From positions 1 to 11,080 of the forward strand of contig JANBTH010000806.1 of assembly GCA_027578815.1 (NCBI GenBank): a stretch of 11,080 nt of DNA, written 5' to 3'. Below, in pieces: positions 9,522-11,080 of this stretch. The position numbers and the translations under genes are program-made. This DNA comes from Coemansia sp. RSA 1804 (lineage: Eukaryota > Kickxellomycota > Kickxellomycetes > Kickxellales > Kickxellaceae). The notes under the pieces are model-generated. The model ran no database searches, had not been told where the DNA came from, and was given only the letters and a program-made list of their open reading frames with translations. Each line of letters begins with the position of its first letter. The first letter of the stretch is position 1.

Positions 9522-11080
9522 GCTGCTGCTGCGGTGATAGTGATGGCGATTGAGGCTGCGACTGCTCCGTCGGAGACGTTTGCTGCAAATCCTTAGCCTG
9601 CAGCTGCTGCTGGGAAGGCGAGCCCTGAGGCGACGCCTCCAGCCCCATCTGCAGATTACCAGTGATCCCCACCTGTCCATCCCCATTTGTCCTCAATTCG
9701 TCCATTGAGTGGGCAAAATTGCATCGGTTTCCAAATGTACATTTCCCAAGCGGAAAGTCTTTGCACAACGATGTCTTGTACATTGGGTGTCTTAGCCGCG
9801 ACCTTTGTTCGGTCATTCCGTGTGCAAACTTGCAAAGATTTCCATATCTACATGCAATATACAAAATCAACGAGAAAGGAATTGAAAATTAGTGTCATTC
9901 ATGCATTTTATCTTTTTAAATGCCCGATATGATGCTGATGATGAAAGACAATGCACATGTAAAGAAATCTTTATATTGAACAGGGCGGAATAGTTTCCTC
10001 TTTAGGCATTGTGTAAAACGGAAATTTGATTTGTTCAACATCCTCTCCTTTTTTCTTGTTTTTTTGTACAAAAAGAAGCGGGAGAATCCTCCATATATCG
10101 TCAGCTCTTGATTGTACAAGGAGTAAAAAAAAGGAGGGGAGTGTTGCCAAAGTCTCATTACGCTTGGCTGAAGAACAGGAAATTCAAGCTTTTTGAAGAA
10201 AGAAAATAATGAGAGGCCGGGATAAAAGAGTAGGAAATCAAATGAGCAAAGGCAACAGAATTGAAAGGAAATATTAGCACTAGCAAAAATAGAGAGACCA
10301 GTGCAGAATATTGAATGGAGAAATTAAAAAGACGTGTAGGAGGAGAATGATCATTCTACAGTCAATTGTAGGAAACGCATAGAAAAAAGAACGTGCGTAA
10401 TGGATGCAATCCGACTTTGGGCGATTTCCAGCGGCAGCATCAAGCAGTGAAAAAAAACCAACAACAGCCAGCGGATAACAAAGAAAGAGAAATCCTGTAG
10501 CCGAACCTTGCTAATGCAACAGGGTTTAGGGATTACAGTGGCTGAGAAAAGAAAAAATAAGGAAGATTATTGGCATTTGTAGAAATTTCAGCGGCCGTAT
10601 TTGGTCGTGAGGGGGACCCATTGGTTTATTAGGGATCTGCAACCATGCTTTGGGACCATCCTGCTTTCTATTATTTCCCACCTTCCAGTTGTCAGCACAA
10701 AGGGGAGAAAAACGGGAAAAAAACGACCAGATATTCCGAACTAACAACAAAAGAGAGGCGGATTTACAAGTGATTGTGATGCGATGAGACCACGGAGATG
10801 CGCTTGCGTGGTAGTCTGTGGGGGGAGCCCATCAGGAAGAAAAAAAAGAAAAAAAGCTAGCAAGCGGCTTCAATTCCATCTTTCTTGTATTTGCAGGGGA
10901 AAAAAGAAAGGTGCTTGCCATTGTTGTACACAGTCTTCAACAGACTGGATGGAGAGGAACACAAACATAGAAAATATGTAGCATTATGTGTGGGGTTAAT
11001 ACGTACCTGCAAACGCCATAGAGGGTCCAGTTCTGGCAAGGCTCGGTTTTATAGAGCTGCATCTTGATACGCGGCTTCTC
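7462..11080 (-). CDS. Tandem CCCH zinc-finger protein, tristetraprolin/Zfs1 type, glutamine-rich (5' partial)
   Basis: Coding sequence complement(join(7462..9847,11007..>11080)); 819 residues visible, start beyond the right edge. Proteins of this family bind AU-rich elements in mRNA 3' UTRs and recruit deadenylases. Finger 1 (Cys15, Cys24, Cys30, His34) is C-x8-C-x5-C-x3-H with the lead-in YKTEPC. An 18-residue linker, the tristetraprolin spacing, leads to finger 2 (Cys53, Cys61, Cys67, His71) with lead-in YKTSLC but C-x7-C spacing. Arg25 is split by the intron. The rest is low complexity: about 21 Gln at 131-151, ten Gln at 670-679, other Gln runs, ten His after about residue 533, Ser/Gly/Ala-rich stretches and a Pro run. 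Between these lie less repetitive blocks such as MQTLPRFKVPINWE and basic-Ser motifs (RRESS, RRQQS) that resemble PKA/14-3-3 sites. The protein ends in KDSSVYLF. The long disordered part suggests condensate or prion-like behaviour. Family call is secure; orthology to Zfs1 is likely but not proven. Confidence 0.92.
7885..7914 (-). repeat. (CAG)10 run encoding polyglutamine
   Basis: Ten perfect CTG units on the + strand read as ten CAG glutamine codons in the minus-strand zinc-finger gene (about residues 670-679 of the visible protein). Shorter Gln-codon runs occur nearby, for example around 8166-8212. Confidence 0.9.
8298..8327 (-). repeat. Polyhistidine tract in the zinc-finger protein
   Basis: A run of ten histidines, coded by mixed CAT and CAC, follows HHN and precedes PHAAQ. 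Because both codons are used, the run is not just a recent pure triplet expansion. His runs of this size are associated in animal proteins with nuclear speckle targeting; whether that applies here is unknown. Boundaries may be off by a codon. Confidence 0.75.
9469..9531 (-). repeat. Polyglutamine tract with 17 pure CAA codons
   Basis: In coding sense the tract is CAG three times, CAA seventeen times (9472-9522), then one CAG, giving 21 glutamines about 60 residues after finger 2. Most other Gln runs in this gene use CAG, so this tract expanded separately from a CAA seed. Confidence 0.9.
9848..11006 (-). other. Long intron (1159 nt) splitting finger 1 of the zinc-finger gene
   Basis: In gene sense the donor is GCAG|GTACGT at 11007/11006 and the acceptor GCATGTAG|ATATGG at 9848/9847. 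The upstream exon leaves two bases (AG) and the downstream exon supplies A, making AGA (Arg), so finger 1 reads YGVC-R-YGNLC in frame. A branch-like CTAAT lies at 9892-9888, about 40 bases before the acceptor. The interior is pyrimidine-rich in gene sense. I found no conserved coding exon, tRNA or mobile element in it, only short ORFs without family resemblance and a 14-bp palindrome at 10344-10357. Confidence 0.88.
10344..10357. repeat. 14-bp perfect palindrome AGAATGATCATTCT inside the intron
   Basis: The sequence equals its own reverse complement. It could be a dimer-binding site or a weak hairpin, or chance in AT-rich DNA. No second copy was noticed. Confidence 0.5.

Noticed and set aside
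7885..9531. Triplet arrays as a CRISPR or structured repeat locus
   Set aside because: These are simple in-frame glutamine codon runs without spacers.
9848..9870. TTG at 9870 as start of the zinc-finger protein
   Set aside because: It would cut finger 1 in half. The residues before Arg are intron translation, and the missing half is encoded at 11007-11080.
9935..9947. C-box-like GATGATGA as part of a box C/D snoRNA
   Set aside because: It is on the strand opposite to the host intron and no D box lies at a suitable distance; the nearest CTGA is over 200 bases away.
10521..10531. Telomere-like AGGGTTTAGGG
   Set aside because: Only about one and a half units; too short to be a telomere remnant, and chance is likely in this composition.

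Overview
The window looks like nuclear DNA of a fungus. The reasons are a phosphofructokinase of the duplicated, about 1000-residue fungal type with a glyoxalase-like N-terminal extension, a tristetraprolin/Zfs1-type tandem CCCH zinc-finger protein, spliceosomal introns with GT..AG ends and CTRAY-like branch sites, and GC-rich coding blocks separated by AT-rich, pyrimidine- or purine-rich non-coding DNA. An early-diverging (zygomycete-grade) fungus would fit the DUF1636 gene and the sparse introns. That is a guess, not something the sequence proves.

Layout: 1-784 holds no recognised gene and is probably the promoter and 5' leader of the first gene. 785-4151 (+) is 6-phosphofructo-1-kinase in two exons (785..1117 and 1482..4151; 1000 residues). 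4152-5332 is non-coding: PFK 3' flank, then the promoter and leader of the next gene. 5333-7162 (+) is one 609-residue ORF: a short N-terminal membrane anchor, about 380 residues of low-complexity sequence and a C-terminal DUF1636 (predicted metal-binding, thioredoxin-like ferredoxin-type) domain. 7163-7461 is a purine-rich convergent intergenic region with several AATAAA signals and a textbook G-quadruplex motif. 7462-11080 (-) is the 3' part of a glutamine-rich tandem CCCH zinc-finger gene. Its exon at the right edge (11007..11080) carries the first half of finger 1. A 1159-nt intron (9848..11006) separates it from the exon that finishes finger 1 and carries finger 2 and the long disordered C-terminal region. 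The gene's start lies beyond the right edge.

The three genes do not form an operon or an obvious pathway. PFK is central glycolysis. The CCCH protein is probably a cytoplasmic regulator that binds AU-rich elements in mRNA and promotes decay. The DUF1636 protein is the least understood: the domain is best known in bacteria, often beside cobalamin/CobW-type genes, and here it seems tethered to a membrane through a long disordered arm. That protein, and the split, unusually spaced zinc-finger gene, are the parts most worth following up.
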